From assembly GCF_030272615.1 (NCBI RefSeq), contig NC_081405.1, positions 469,516,008-469,580,007 on the forward strand: a stretch of 64,000 nt of DNA, read 5' to 3'. The notes under the pieces are model-generated. The model ran no database searches. It was not told the origin of the DNA and saw only the letters and a list, made by a program, of their open reading frames with translations. This document shows positions 36,401 to 47,458 of this stretch, piece by piece; positions within the stretch are counted from its first letter, which is position 1; every line of letters begins with the position of its first letter. Origin of the DNA: Cryptomeria japonica. Taxonomy: Eukaryota > Streptophyta > Pinopsida > Cupressales > Cupressaceae. A program made the translations under genes and the position numbers.

Positions 36401-37560
36401 CTAAGTAAATAATTTCTTCAAATGGATTCTTTTAATTAGTTCACGGAGCTATTCTCCTTTCGATGTTGAGAGCTGATAGGTGCCAGAGCCAAAGACTATA
36501 GTAACGATGTAGGGACCTAGCTAGTTGGGTTCAAACTTCCCTTTGTTGTCTCAAAACTGATGATTTTTAGGATTTTCTCTCAAAACTAGGTCACCAACCT
36601 AAAATTCTCATTGTCGAACCTTCTTGTTATATCCTTTAGACATTCTCTTTTGATATACTCTTAGATGATCAAATGCCACTTGTCGACGTTCATCCAGCAA
36701 TTCGAGCTCTACTATTATGTATTCTTCATCAGTAACAAGACCTTATAAAAAACTCTTAGAGATGGTATTTCCACTTCAATAGGTAAAACTACTTTGGACC
36801 CATACAACAAAGAATAAGGTGTAGCCCCAGTGGGTGTTTTGATACTTGTTCTATAAGCCCATAATGTAGGATTGAGCTATAGATGCTAATCCCTTCTAGA
36901 TTTGTTCACCGTTCTGTGTAAAATAGTCAGCAGGTTTTTGTTAGATGCCTCAACTTGTCCATTACCTTAAGGGTAATATACGAATGACCAGTGTTGTTTA
37001 ATTTTGAATTTCTCATAGAGCTCATCTAGATTTTATTCTTGAATTGTCCTCCATTGTCAATCACGATGGATGAAGGTATACCATACCTGCAGATGTTATG
37101 GTTTAGGATGAAAATAGCTACTTGTTTACCAGTTGCTTTGATGAGTGGAACCGCTTCTACCCACATAGTGAATTACTCAGTGGCAGTTATAATAAACTTT
37201 TGTCTGTTAGATGATGCAGGATATATCTGACCAATGAGATCAGAGGCCCATTGTTGAAAAGGCCAATGTGTATTGAAGGGTATGAGATCCCTTGCTGGAG
37301 CATGTATGGGATTTCCATGTAGCTGACACTTCTCACAAGTTTTAGAAAACCTTATAGCATCCTTCTCCATGTCTGGCTAGTAGTAGCCAACCCTTAGTAG
37401 TTTCTGAGCTAAAGTAAGACCATTCGAATGAGATCCACAAATACCTTCATGGACTTCTGATAATGCATGTTTAGACTCTTCAATTTCTAGACACCTAAGC
37501 AAAGTACTATCCAAACCTTACCTAAATAGATCATTATCGATGATGACATACCGTGAAGTG
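36401..37560 (-). pseudogene. Ty3/gypsy integrase (minus strand)
   Basis: The minus strand shows TLLRCLE, EVHEGICGSH (zinc-binding His pair), KTCEKCQLHGNP (Cys pair), the core with WASDLIGQIYP (first Asp), IPSSIVIDNGG (second Asp) and GNGQVEASNK (third, Glu), TPTGATPYSL, then the C-terminal LVLRENPKN, KFEPN and a closing IHLKKLFT before TAG at 36403-36401. The D,D-E residues are all present, but stops and shifts break the frame. The N-terminal neighbour RNase H is missing: the sequence changes near 37560-37590 into a plus-strand relative of the same family. Confidence 0.85.
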
Positions 37561-39528
37561 TTTCAGATTAGGTTCCTTTTGGATAGTGACGTAGAAATTG
37601 TGTCATTACATGCTAACTCACAAAACAAAGCTCATTGCAAGAATTGATTCACTGAAGTATCTAATCAACAAGGAAACTCTCACAAGCAAGTTGGCTAAGT
37701 GGGTAATGATACTAAGTGAATTAGATATTGATTATGTTGACAGAAAAGCTATCAAAGGACAAGTCATCGTAGATCAACTCACAGAGGCACCCATGATCGA
37801 CGATTCTCCTCTTGTATCAAAATTTTCAGATGAATCCATCTTCACAATGACAAAATCAAGATTGAGGCAATTATATTTTGATAGATCCTTTACACAACAT
37901 GGAGCAGGAGTAGGCATACTCTTTATCACACCACAAGGGGATTCTATTCCTAGGTCATATCAATTATCCTTCCCTTGCAAAAACAATATTGTGAAATATG
38001 AGGCATTGACTACAACTTTACAAATTGCAATTCAATGGAAGATCCAGGAACTTCACGTTCTGGGGGATTCTCAACTTTTGATTCACCAAACAAATGATGA
38101 TTATCAAATCAAATATGAGAAACTAATGCCTTAAAAAAAGCGATGGAAGACTTCAAGAAATACTTCATAGAGATAGTCTTTGAGCATATCACATGAGAAA
38201 ACAATCAAGCTATAGATGCCATGGCTACCATTTCCTCTTTGATCGACATTCCACATAATAAAACCTGCTATGATTTATTGGTGGATAATATTTTGGTCCC
38301 TACATATGAGATCACTCCATCTGAATTAATATGAATTATTGGTCTTCATTCCCCTTGGTACAATGATATTTTCACTTACCTTTTCGATAACACCCTTCCA
38401 CCTTACCTTTCCAATAACCAACATTGTACCTTCATCTACCAAACCTCCTGCTATGTCATCATAGCCGACATACTTTACTGGCAAGGTCTCGATGGTACTC
38501 TTCTTAGATGTTTAGAGAGTGAGGAAGCTCAAATTGAATTGTGTGAAGTCCATGAAGGTATATGTGGGGCTCATTTTAGTGGTCCAACCTTAGCCAAGAA
38601 ACTTATGAGGATTGGTTACTACTAGCTTATGATGGAAAAGGATGCATATCAGTTTGTCAATAAATGCAAGTAGTGTCAAATTCATGAATACCTAATGCAT
38701 GCACCTGCATAGGAACTTCAACTGATCGCTACACCATGGCCCTTTTGTTAATAGGGACTCAATCTCGTGGGAAAAATGCACCCTCCATCATCCAACGGGA
38801 ATAAATTTATTGAGTATTTCACAAATTGGATTTAGGTCATCCCTCTCATCCAACTAACTAGTAAGCAGATTGTAACTTTTATCCTTAATTATATCATTTG
38901 TCAATATGATGTTCCCATTTCTATCGTCATAGATAATGGACTTCCCTTCAAAAACTAGGATGTTCATGATCTTTGTGACCAATTCTATATCCAACATCAC
39001 TTTTCTACTCCATACTATCCCCAAGGTAATGGTCAAGATGAGGCATCAAACAAAACTATTCTTAGGATCCTTAAAAAGACACTCGATGACGTTGGCCACA
39101 ATTGGCACATTTAACTTAATCTAGCACTATGGGCATATTGTACAAGTGTTTACACAACTACTGGAGCCACCCCTATTCACTTGTCTATGGTGTTGAAGTC
39201 ATCTTTCACATTGAGGTCAGGTTACCATCTTTACAGGTCTACTTATGCAATCTAGTCAGTGATGAAGACTATAGGGTGTCCAACCTACAAGATTTGGAAT
39301 TTTTAGATGACTATCGCTAGAGTGCACTTAATCACCTAAAAGAATATCAGCAACATGTGATTCGTAGCTACAATCACAAGGTGAAACCTCGCGCATTTGA
39401 AGTAAATGACTTGGTCCTACGAGAAAACCCCAAAAATCAGCAGGACAAAGAGAAAAGGGGCAAGTTTGAACCAAATTGGCTCAGATGCATATCAGTTATC
39501 AACCCAAGAAGGAGAACCATTGGATGAT

Positions 39529-39533
39529 TCTAT
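39529..39533 (+). repeat. Left target duplication of element 2 (TCTAT)
   Basis: Five bases immediately before the 5' LTR. The right copy at 46067 is CCTAT. The host integrase frame reads through when the insertion is removed. Confidence 0.85.
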
Positions 39534-40350
39534 TGCTGGCAAATGCGCACTCCAATGAGACATTGTAGGTGATTGGAGGTTTCGTCATTGATGGTAACCT
39601 TACAATCCTATGACACTGGCAAGACAATTCATTGGCATCGGCAAAGACAGACTCTACACCAACACAGAGACCACTGACAGCAAAAGGAAGCATACCGGCA
39701 CAAAAGCCGACAGGAATTTTGTTTGTAATATATTTTGTTTATTATTGTAAAATCATTGTAAGCCAACTTGGAAAGTTGTAAAATGACTCATATATATAAG
39801 AGATCATTGTAGAACATTTTGGAATTAAAAAAAGGAAAAATATAGGCAAAATAAGGTAAACCTATTATGTGAATTATAGGTTAAGGGTTTATGTATGAAG
39901 GAGAGCTATAAACCGATACTGGATCTGGCATAGTAGATGCTATTTTGAAGCAGTACAAGACATTGGATTTATATAATCCATTTTTTAAGTTAGTGAGACT
40001 TCCCATTTTGTAATTGAGTAGTGAGCTCTAGGCACTTAGCCTTCCTGCATGTGCAGGCCCCTCTTGTAGTTGTAATATTCTCTTATTGGCCAGTAAGTGA
40101 ATATTGTGGGTCAAAAATCCCATTGAGGCTTTTCCCACACCGGATTTCCTCATTAAACTACTATGTTATGGTGTGTTTTTCATGTGGTTGCTATTATCTT
40201 TGAATGCCTTCATTATTTCTTATTTACCGGTATTCAGTATTAATATGTTCTACATGTTTTAAGTTAAGAAAATCAAATCACCAGTTAGATACTGATTCAC
40301 CCCCCACCCCCCCCCCCCCCCCCCTCTCAGTATTTGTGGGAATCCTAACA
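39534..40350 (+). repeat. 5' LTR of element 2
   Basis: 817 bases, TGCTGGCAAATG (3' LTR has TGTTGG) to CCTAACA. Near the 3' end a C run of about 20 follows GATTCACCCC. It carries the TTGTGGGTC..AATCCCATTGA block shared with element 3. Confidence 0.9.
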
Positions 40351-40352
40351 AT

Positions 40353-40364
40353 CGGTATCAAAGC
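40353..40364 (+). promoter_or_regulatory. Primer binding site (tRNA-iMet type), mutated
   Basis: CGGTATCAAAGC, two changes from the plant TGGTATCAGAGC consensus, two bases after the LTR. Confidence 0.8.
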
Positions 40365-40422
40365 CTGTGTCCTCTATTTTCAGAAGTCTAACAGCTTGAG
40401 GAAGATCTTGACACCAGTAGAG

Positions 40423-41559
40423 ATGGAAAACTTGATGAAGCAATTAGAAGCAGCTCTCTCAGGCTATGATGCAGAAAAATTGAAAAATATCAAACTTGAA
40501 GATGATCTAAAAGTTGCACAAGATATTATTCAAGCACTTCAAGAAAATCTTACCATTTCAAGAAACAAGAGAAGAGAACTTTGTGAAAAGATGGAAAATT
40601 AGAATGATGAAAAAGAAACTCTTAGTGACCTAATGAATAAGTTGAAACAAGAAAACATGACAACAAAGAATGAGATGCAGGATATGACTATGAGATTTTA
40701 CAAAGAAAATGAAGATAGAAAGAAGAATGAAGAAGACTTGACTAGAAGACTGAATGAAGCTGCACATGAAAACACAAGACTTAGTTATGAAAATGATATG
40801 TTGAAGACAAATCTGGTTTATGCACAGAATGACTCAAATGAACTCATGAGACAAAAAGGTATCTTGGAAGGAGAACTGGCTCCTGCAAATCAACATAAAG
40901 AAAAATTCAAAAAAAACTCAGAAGAACTTGGTGACTTGTTGAAGAATCAGAAACCCAATGGTGACATTAATGGTCTTGGCTTTGAAGCTAGTGAAATCTC
41001 TAGTACTGCAAACACACAGGATCATGGCAAACCAGTAAGACAACCTACTGCTTATAAATTTAATGGCAAATGCTTTAACTGTAACAAGTATGGTCATAGA
41101 GAAAATCAATTTAGATCTAGAAATTATCAGAATACCAATACACCCACCGGTCAATGTTCAAAATGCAACAAAGTTGGTCATAATTTTGAAAATTGCAGAA
41201 TGAATGTAAGATGTTATGTTTGTGGAAGATTTGGACATGTATCCAATCAATACAAAACACAAACCGACATAGGATATGGAAAAGCTATTTAGAAAAATAA
41301 TGTGACTTGTTATGCCTATAACAAGATTGGACATATTGAAAAATTTTGTACAAGCAAGTCCTCACCAGTAAATAACAAAGGTCCTAGTTTGAAAGGTAAA
41401 GAAAAAGTTGAAGAAGTAAAGCAGAAATTCTCAAAACAATGGATCAAGAAATCAGAACTAAATGTTGATAGGAATACTCCTCCACCGACAGAACAGAGTA
41501 ACACTCCACCGGCAGAAGAAAGTAACACTCCACCGACAGAAGACTCTTCATCTAACTGA
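40423..41559 (+). pseudogene. gag: gag of element 2: coiled coil plus four zinc knuckles
   Basis: One reading frame of 379 codons from ATG 40423 to TGA 41557, broken only by TAG at 40600 and 41290, both where Gln fits. Residues 1-190 are highly charged with heptad character (QLEAAL, LKNIKLEDDLKVA, DLMNKLKQEN), predicting a coiled coil. Residues 205-305 hold four CCHC knuckles: CFNCNKYGH (last Cys now Phe), CSKCNKVGHNFENC (intact), CYVCGRFGH (last Cys now Tyr) and CYAYNKIGHIEKFC (second Cys now Tyr). The tail has three NTPP-type repeats. The usual copia UBN2 capsid region is not seen, so the N-terminal coiled coil may replace it; that is inference. Confidence 0.8.
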
Positions 41560-41852
41560 AGAAAATTTCCTTGAGGGTTTAGCAATCAAATGTGAAACAT
41601 GCTATTATTCCCTCAGTTGATGGTAAGAAGTTAAAATTACTTTTATACCGGCAGATAAGTTAAGTCATTACTTAACCGACAAGCATTAAATGTGGTAGTT
41701 GACAAAAATCACATTATAAATCAATGTTTTTGGCTCCAATTCCATTTCACTGAGCATTCAAACAATCAAAGAGTGGGAAAATTCTTGAGCAAAGACATTT
41801 CGAGCAAAGAAGCAAGCAATCTTTCCTAAGGCAGATAAAGGTATTTATATCC

Positions 41853-44800
41853 ATGGCTTCTTCATCTGTTCCTGAATTCATAGAAAACCCTACTGTAGTC
41901 GAAGTAATTAAACACCCTAGACCTGTATTTTAGATAGTTCCCGAAATTGCTAAGAAGGATGATAATGTTGGTGCATTTTCTCAAATCCCCAAAGGAGTAA
42001 TTTTTGCAGAAGACCCTAGAATGTACATTCATTGTCACATAGAAGAATTAGGTGATGAGGAAATCAAGAGCATGTATAAAACTATAATTTGTGACGATTC
42101 TGGTAATGTGAAACCTAAACACAAAATAGTTGAAACCCTAGGATTCACTGAAATTCTCAGTATTCTGAATTTCCCTAAGGATGTTATAAGGATAGGTTTT
42201 TAGCAGGGTTCATGGTGAATTCTTCTAGTTAGACTCAGTTCACAAAATCACAAAAGAGGTAGTAAAGGCTATGATAGGGTTACCCTCCACCGGTAACAGA
42301 CCTGATAAAACAAAGAAGGTCTCAGATGACCTAGTGACTAACCTAATAGGTGCAACATCTAACAAGAGATCTTTAAGAGTGAATGATGTAACTGACATCA
42401 ATGTCAGATTCATTAGCATGATTTTAGGGTATAAAACCACGCATGCAAATAGGTTAAACTCAGTCTCTAGCCTATGAATAAAGATTGCCTATGATATGAT
42501 CAAGGATAATGCAAAAATAGATGTGTGTGAATGGTTGAAAGATGATCTTATTGATAATCTTGGAAAAATTAAGAAAGACAAAAAGAGGACATTTAGATTT
42601 GGAAACCTACTTGTCTGTTTAATGTTGCACATAACAAAATAGGTACCCGGTATCGGTAATAAGAATCTTGGTTTTGATATACCGGTAGGCAAACAATTGT
42701 CTGATTTACTAAATAACATGGGTGAAAACAGAGAAAAGAATATAAATCAGTACTTTCAGGCATTAAAGGCCTGGATGAATACTAGAGTCAGACTTTCACA
42801 AGCAATTGTAAATAAGTATAAGGATGAAATATGCTTTTTTATTAAGAAGGATGAGATTTGGATGGACGCAGTTGTCCCAAGAACCATTTGGCTAACTAAA
42901 ATGGGTTATGAAACTGATGACAACATAATTGAAACATATGCAAAAGCCCTTCTAGAAGCACCCAAGGAACCTAAAGAAGATGTATTTGGCAGTGCTGAGA
43001 CTATTGAGAATCAAATTCAGTCTAAGAAAAGGGTAAAGAAGGTAGAAGAAATAGTAAGAAGAGGATGTAGGCAAGCAAAGGCTATCAAAGAAGATGTACT
43101 TAAACAAATCGGTATCATTGAAGATGAGTTACAAGCACAACAGCCAGAAACTCACCTTTCACCGGTAGCAACTTCTTCAGAAAGTGACATGCCAGCTGCA
43201 TTTAAAAGAATTGTGAGGAAAAAAGAACCTTCACCGGTATCTACACCTTCTCCTAGAAGAACCAGACAGAAACAACAGGCAGTAAGGCCCCTGGCTAAGA
43301 AGATAACTCCTAAGAAGAAGAATTTAACACCCAAAAAGAAGACTCAACAAAACATTGCTCCAATTGACAAACTACTAGATGAAATAATAGAGGATGGACA
43401 GTTGAAAAACATCAATAAATTATATGATTCATTATTAGTTGATGACAGAGAGAAAGTTGAAAACAGTGTAATTCTACACTTGGAGATTTACAAGAAATTT
43501 CTAATGCAAGTTGTAGATGAATTACCGACAGAACTGTTTAAAAGACTTGAAGCTAGAAGGCAAGCTGTTGTAGAGCTTGACAAGAAAATGAAAATTGAAA
43601 AACTACTTGTTGTTTATCTAGTCAACTCACCAAAAGAGATAGATGATCTAATCTCCGAGGCTAACAGGTCATTATTTTCAACTGCACACCGGCATGTAGC
43701 ACTTGTGGTTGGTAGAGTAAATGAGGTTGCAGAGGAAATTACAAATGCATGGGACATATTCCTTATAGAGAAGGAAAAGAAAGAAGAATATAGAAAACCC
43801 AAACACATCAAAGTATATCAGAAGGATAAGGATAAGGGAAAAGGCAAGGTTGGTGGACCACCTAGCATCAAAATAAAAGATAACTTATCCCCACCGCCTT
43901 TGAATACTCCACTGATAGTGACTACTGATAATCAACCGGATAGTGAGAGCATGGACATATCAAAACAGGACACCAATCCTAACTCTGAGGTATTATACAC
44001 AGTGGACATTGATACTCAAAAGGTCAATATTGTGGTAGACAAGGATACAACTGAAAAGACAGATATGGCTAATGAGAAACCGGTAGATGATAACATAGAG
44101 AAACAAGAAGAACAATAGGCTCCATCATTGCAACAGGTTCATACAGAGTCAGTGCCACTGGCATCAGCTGAGCAAACCAAACCTTTGCTTAAAGAAATGG
44201 AAACACAAACTGACCTACCAGAAGTCACCACAAGTAAGGATATTTCTCCCACCGATGGAATATAGAGTGTTGGCTCTTCAAGTACAGAATTCAAACCAAC
44301 TAATGTAATAGAAGTTCTTTTGGATTCCATAAAGAAGATAAAAAATTGTAGCTCATAGGCTTACAAGGTAATAGATGACACCATTCCAATTTTGAAAATG
44401 ATAGCACCAAAATGTAATATAGATAATAAAGATTCTTTGAGTCAACTTGACAATTTGTCTAAGTATATTACTGAAAACACTGTGACAGTTGAACAAATAA
44501 AAGAGGAAGCATTCAAGGAGAGATTAGAGAAGGAAAAACACAAATTGTTTGAGGAAGAAATAAATAATTGTACAAGGAAATTTGACACACTTCTACCAAA
44601 ACTATGTAGCACATTGAAGGAATTCAAAACTTTGTACAGGGATACATGTAAAACTAACTTTCTGACAGTTGATATAGACAAGAAAATTAGCAAGATACAG
44701 GAAGAAATAAATCAACTAGCTGACAATTTCATCAATTCATCTGATTCATTATCAGTTTTTGAGCAGAAAATAACAGGTTTTGAGGAAGAACTACTAAAGT

Positions 44801-45069
44801 TGGAAAGAGACAAAGAAATAATAAAAGGAAAGGCTAAAGATCATAAATGGAGACTTAATCCAAAATTGGACTATCTCACCTCCTTAAGGAAAGAAATATC
44901 TGATGCTTTGGTTCAAGGACAGAAAACACCGGCACAGCAAATGCAACACCTCACCGATACAGTTCAGAGGACAAAGGCCGCAAAAAAAGACAGCCAAAAG
45001 TTCATTGAGAGCTTGAATCTGGTTTTGGCAGATCTTTTTCAGATTGTAACCAATCGGTTACAAGGATGA
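41853..45069 (+). pseudogene. ORFX of element 2, about 1,070-codon unknown protein
   Basis: ATG 41853 to TGA 45067, one frameshift near 42205-42215 and eight premature stops (TAG at 41931, 42201, 42226, 42640, 44116, 44263, 44356; TGA at 42475); otherwise open. N-terminal third: YIHCHIEEL, HGEFF-stop-LDSVHKITKEVV, TFRFGNLLVCLML, GFDIPVGKQL. Middle: a very basic segment rich in Lys-Lys and Thr-Pro (about 43240-43350, nuclear-localisation-like), then a helical domain with ILHLEIYKKF and EANRSLFSTAH. A Pro/Thr/acidic linker follows, then a C-terminal coiled coil and SLNLVLADLFQIV. No transmembrane segment, protease or polymerase motif. Conserved in elements 1 and 3. The location matches the Sirevirus env-like slot; function unknown. 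Confidence 0.8.
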
Positions 45070-45119
45070 AGTGGAAACCACACTTTATTGACACTTTGAT
45101 AACCTTTGTCATTGATGCC

Positions 45120-45129
45120 AAAGGGGGAG
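45120..45129 (+). promoter_or_regulatory. Internal polypurine tract of element 2
   Basis: AAAGGGGGAG preceded by CATTGATGCC, 51 bases after the ORFX stop and about 130 bases before the second tract. Confidence 0.6.
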
Positions 45130-45248
45130 TAGTGGTATGAGAAAAATCCAATAACTTAGGGATCATCTGCTCAAGGGGAGCACACATTTTTGGTAACAAT
45201 TTTTGGATACACTTTTGATTTTTTCTCATGACTGTTGCCATCAATGCC

Positions 45249-45258
45249 AAAGGGGGAT
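45249..45258 (+). promoter_or_regulatory. LTR-proximal polypurine tract of element 2
   Basis: AAAGGGGGAT preceded by CATCAATGCC, two bases before the 3' LTR; the likely active plus-strand primer. Confidence 0.8.
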
Positions 45259-45260
45259 AT

Positions 45261-46066
45261 TGTTGGCAAATGCACACTCCAATGAGACATTGTAGGTGAT
45301 TGAAGCTTTTGTCATTAATGGCAACCTTAAAACCTATGACACCGGCAAGACAATTCACTGACACCGGCAAAGACAAACTCTACACCGACATAGAGACCAC
45401 CGACAGCAAAAGGAAGCATACCAGCACAAAAGTCGACAGGAATTTTTTTTGTAATATATTTTGTTTATTATTGTAAAATCATTGTAAGCCAACTTGGCAA
45501 GTTGTAAAATGACTCATATATATAAGAGATCATTGTAGAACATTTTGGAATTAAAAAAAAAGGAAAAATATAGGCGAAATAAGGCAGACCTATTATGCGA
45601 ATTATAGGTTAAGGGTTTATGTATGAAGTAGAGCTATAAACTGGTACTGGATCTGGCATAGTAGATACTATTTTGAAGCAGTACAAGACATTGGATTTAT
45701 ATAATCCATTTTGTAAGTCAGTGAGAATTCCCATTTTGTAATTGAGCAGTGAGCTCTAGGCACTTGGCCTTCCTGCATGTGCAAGCCCCTCTTGTAGCAG
45801 TAATATTCTCTTATTGGCTAGTAAGTGAATATTGTGGGTCACAAATCCCATTGAAGTTTTTCCCACAATGGGTTTCCTCATTAAACTACTGTGTTATGGT
45901 GTGTTTTTCATGTGGTTGTTGTTATCTTTGTTTATTGCATTATTTCTTGTTTACCGGTATTCAATATTAATGTGTTCTATATGTTTTAAGTTAAGAAAAT
46001 AAAATCACCGGTTAGATACTGATTCACCACCCCCCCCTCCTCTCAGTATCTATGGGAATCCTAAGA
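45261..46066 (+). repeat. 3' LTR of element 2
   Basis: 806 bases, TGTTGGCAAATG to CCTAAGA (5' LTR: CCTAACA). Aligns along its length with the 5' LTR; the C run is shorter here. Confidence 0.9.
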
Positions 46067-46071
46067 CCTAT
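46067..46071 (+). repeat. Right target duplication of element 2 (CCTAT)
   Basis: One mismatch to the left copy TCTAT; the gypsy integrase frame resumes through it. Confidence 0.85.
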
Positions 46072-46105
46072 CAACAACATGCACCTTTGTAGGTTTTACA
46101 CATAG

Positions 46106-47458
46106 CTTTCTCAAGGAATCCTATTGAAAAACACAAAAAAATTAAAAAATTAAAAAATTAAAAAAAAAAGATAATAATAATCATCATCACTTTGGTGAAA
46201 ACATGGCAAACAAGTGCCTTGTGACACAAAAAAATGGAAAAAATTAAAGAGGAATAAATTCGTTCAGTGGTGAAAACCACTTCAGTGGCACCTTGGCAAG
46301 TACCCTGGTGAAAATCGGGTTACCGATTCCATGTGTAGAGACCTTTGCTACTCCCTCCTTCAAGACTCAGTTTCACCCTTTCACTCTGCACACACTCACA
46401 GCCTATCATTCCATAATAAACTTGTCTATCCCCATCATGGTTTGTTATTGATCTACCTAATATTGGTTCACCATCCATAATAAATTCTTTCCATTTTTCC
46501 CTTCACCAATAATCAATCAAGTCCTATCTATAACTCAGGGAATATCCTAAACCTAGTGATGGAATTGGATCCTTGGCATTGTATATTTTGAGGAGCATCA
46601 TCTTTTCATTCCTTCCTTCTTTTCGTGCACAGTCCATAATAAAAGACCACTTGCATCACTAATCTGCAATAATTTTTTTGCTCTTCTCCACAATAAAGTA
46701 TTATTTTCATGGAATGTCAGTTTTAGATAAGACACAAGTAGTAGTGGGCTTTCAACAAATCAATCATTTGGAAGGCTTTGACTAAAGTAATATTTTTTCA
46801 GTACTATCTGTCCTTTATCAAGATGACAACATAGTGACTAGATCAAACATGTTAAAATATGTGGCAAAATGAACTTATAACTTAAGGATTTCAGTTTATG
46901 TTGGTGTTAAGTCTTTTTTTTTTTTTGATTTGATCTTTTGTGGTGTAATGTTTCTTATTCTTCTCAAGGATGTCCATGAACTAGAGTGGTCGGGATGGGG
47001 AATGATCACCTATTTTTGTTGTTTGTGGATTGTCTCTTAGTAGCACTATGGCTCATCCAAGGATATGAGGACGTTATGAGTTTAAGGTGAACAGGGGCAT
47101 TCCTTGTTTGCGACTATCTGATCTCCATGCAAAAGTTACAATGATTATCTGGGTTGAACCTATATCTGGATGGTCACTAATACATTTACCATAATAATCT
47201 TAATGATGACAAACACACAAGAAGCTCATTCCACCTCCATATCTTCTACCTTTTGTTATCGGATCCTCCATTTATCTTTGTCCCATGTAGCCACGCATCA
47301 TCTGACTAAGTATAATGACACACCAAAATAAAATCATGCATGCATCCTACATCTATTGTATTAGTATTTAATCTTCATAAATACATCCATTCATCACATA
47401 ACATCATAGTATAATCATTATCTAGGACATGCATCATAATCAGGCTAGGGACATATAA
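46106..47458 (+). other. 3' region of the plus-strand gypsy element
   Basis: Follows the integrase stop. A-rich runs, a TGGTGAAAAC repeat around 46190-46310, and near 46965-47015 a CAAGGATG..CATGAACTAGAGTGG..GGGGAATGATC block typical of this gypsy group's tail. Ends in CAT-rich sequence that continues after the insertion at 47459. No gene. Confidence 0.5.
47454..47458. repeat. Left target duplication TATAA
   Basis: Identical to 53078-53082; flanks the 5.6 kb LTR-like element. Confidence 0.85.

Larger units (their letters stand above)
39534..46066 (+). mobile_element. Element 2: complete pol-less Sirevirus-like LTR retrotransposon
   Basis: 6.5 kb element: 5' LTR (39534-40350), primer site (40353), gag (40423-41559), ORFX (41853-45069), two polypurine tracts, 3' LTR (45261-46066) and a 5-base target duplication. 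No protease, integrase, RT or RNase H is present. The two LTRs differ at about 20 of the first 200 aligned bases, nearly all transitions, so the insertion is old. It sits in the integrase C-terminus of a plus-strand gypsy element. Movement must have used pol supplied in trans. Confidence 0.9.
37590..46105 (+). pseudogene. Ty3/gypsy RNase H and integrase, split by element 2
   Basis: Begins in the RT/RNase H tail (KLCHYMLTH, LAKWVMILSELDIDYVDRKAIKGQ). RNase H follows (YFDRSFTQHGAGVGILF, EALTTTLQIAIQW, LGDSQLLI). Integrase follows: EVHEGICGAH, KCK-stop-CQIHE, SIVIDNGLPF, GNGQDEASNK, TTGATPIHL, then KFEPNWL and STQEGEPLDDSI at 39533. After the insertion the frame resumes at 46067-46105 with INNMHLCRFYT and a TAG stop, the usual family end. 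The first catalytic Asp of the core appears as Asn (GLNLVGK). Stops are mainly TAG in Gln/Trp positions (38623, 38671, 38710, 38956). Confidence 0.9.

Noticed and set aside
40021-40203. Open frames starting MSSRHLAFLHVQ at 40021 and 45749
   Set aside because: They are the same segment of the two LTRs of element 2; conservation reflects LTR identity at insertion, not coding function.
41853-45069. ORFX as an envelope protein
   Set aside because: Only the position supports this; no signal peptide, membrane anchor or envelope motif was seen.
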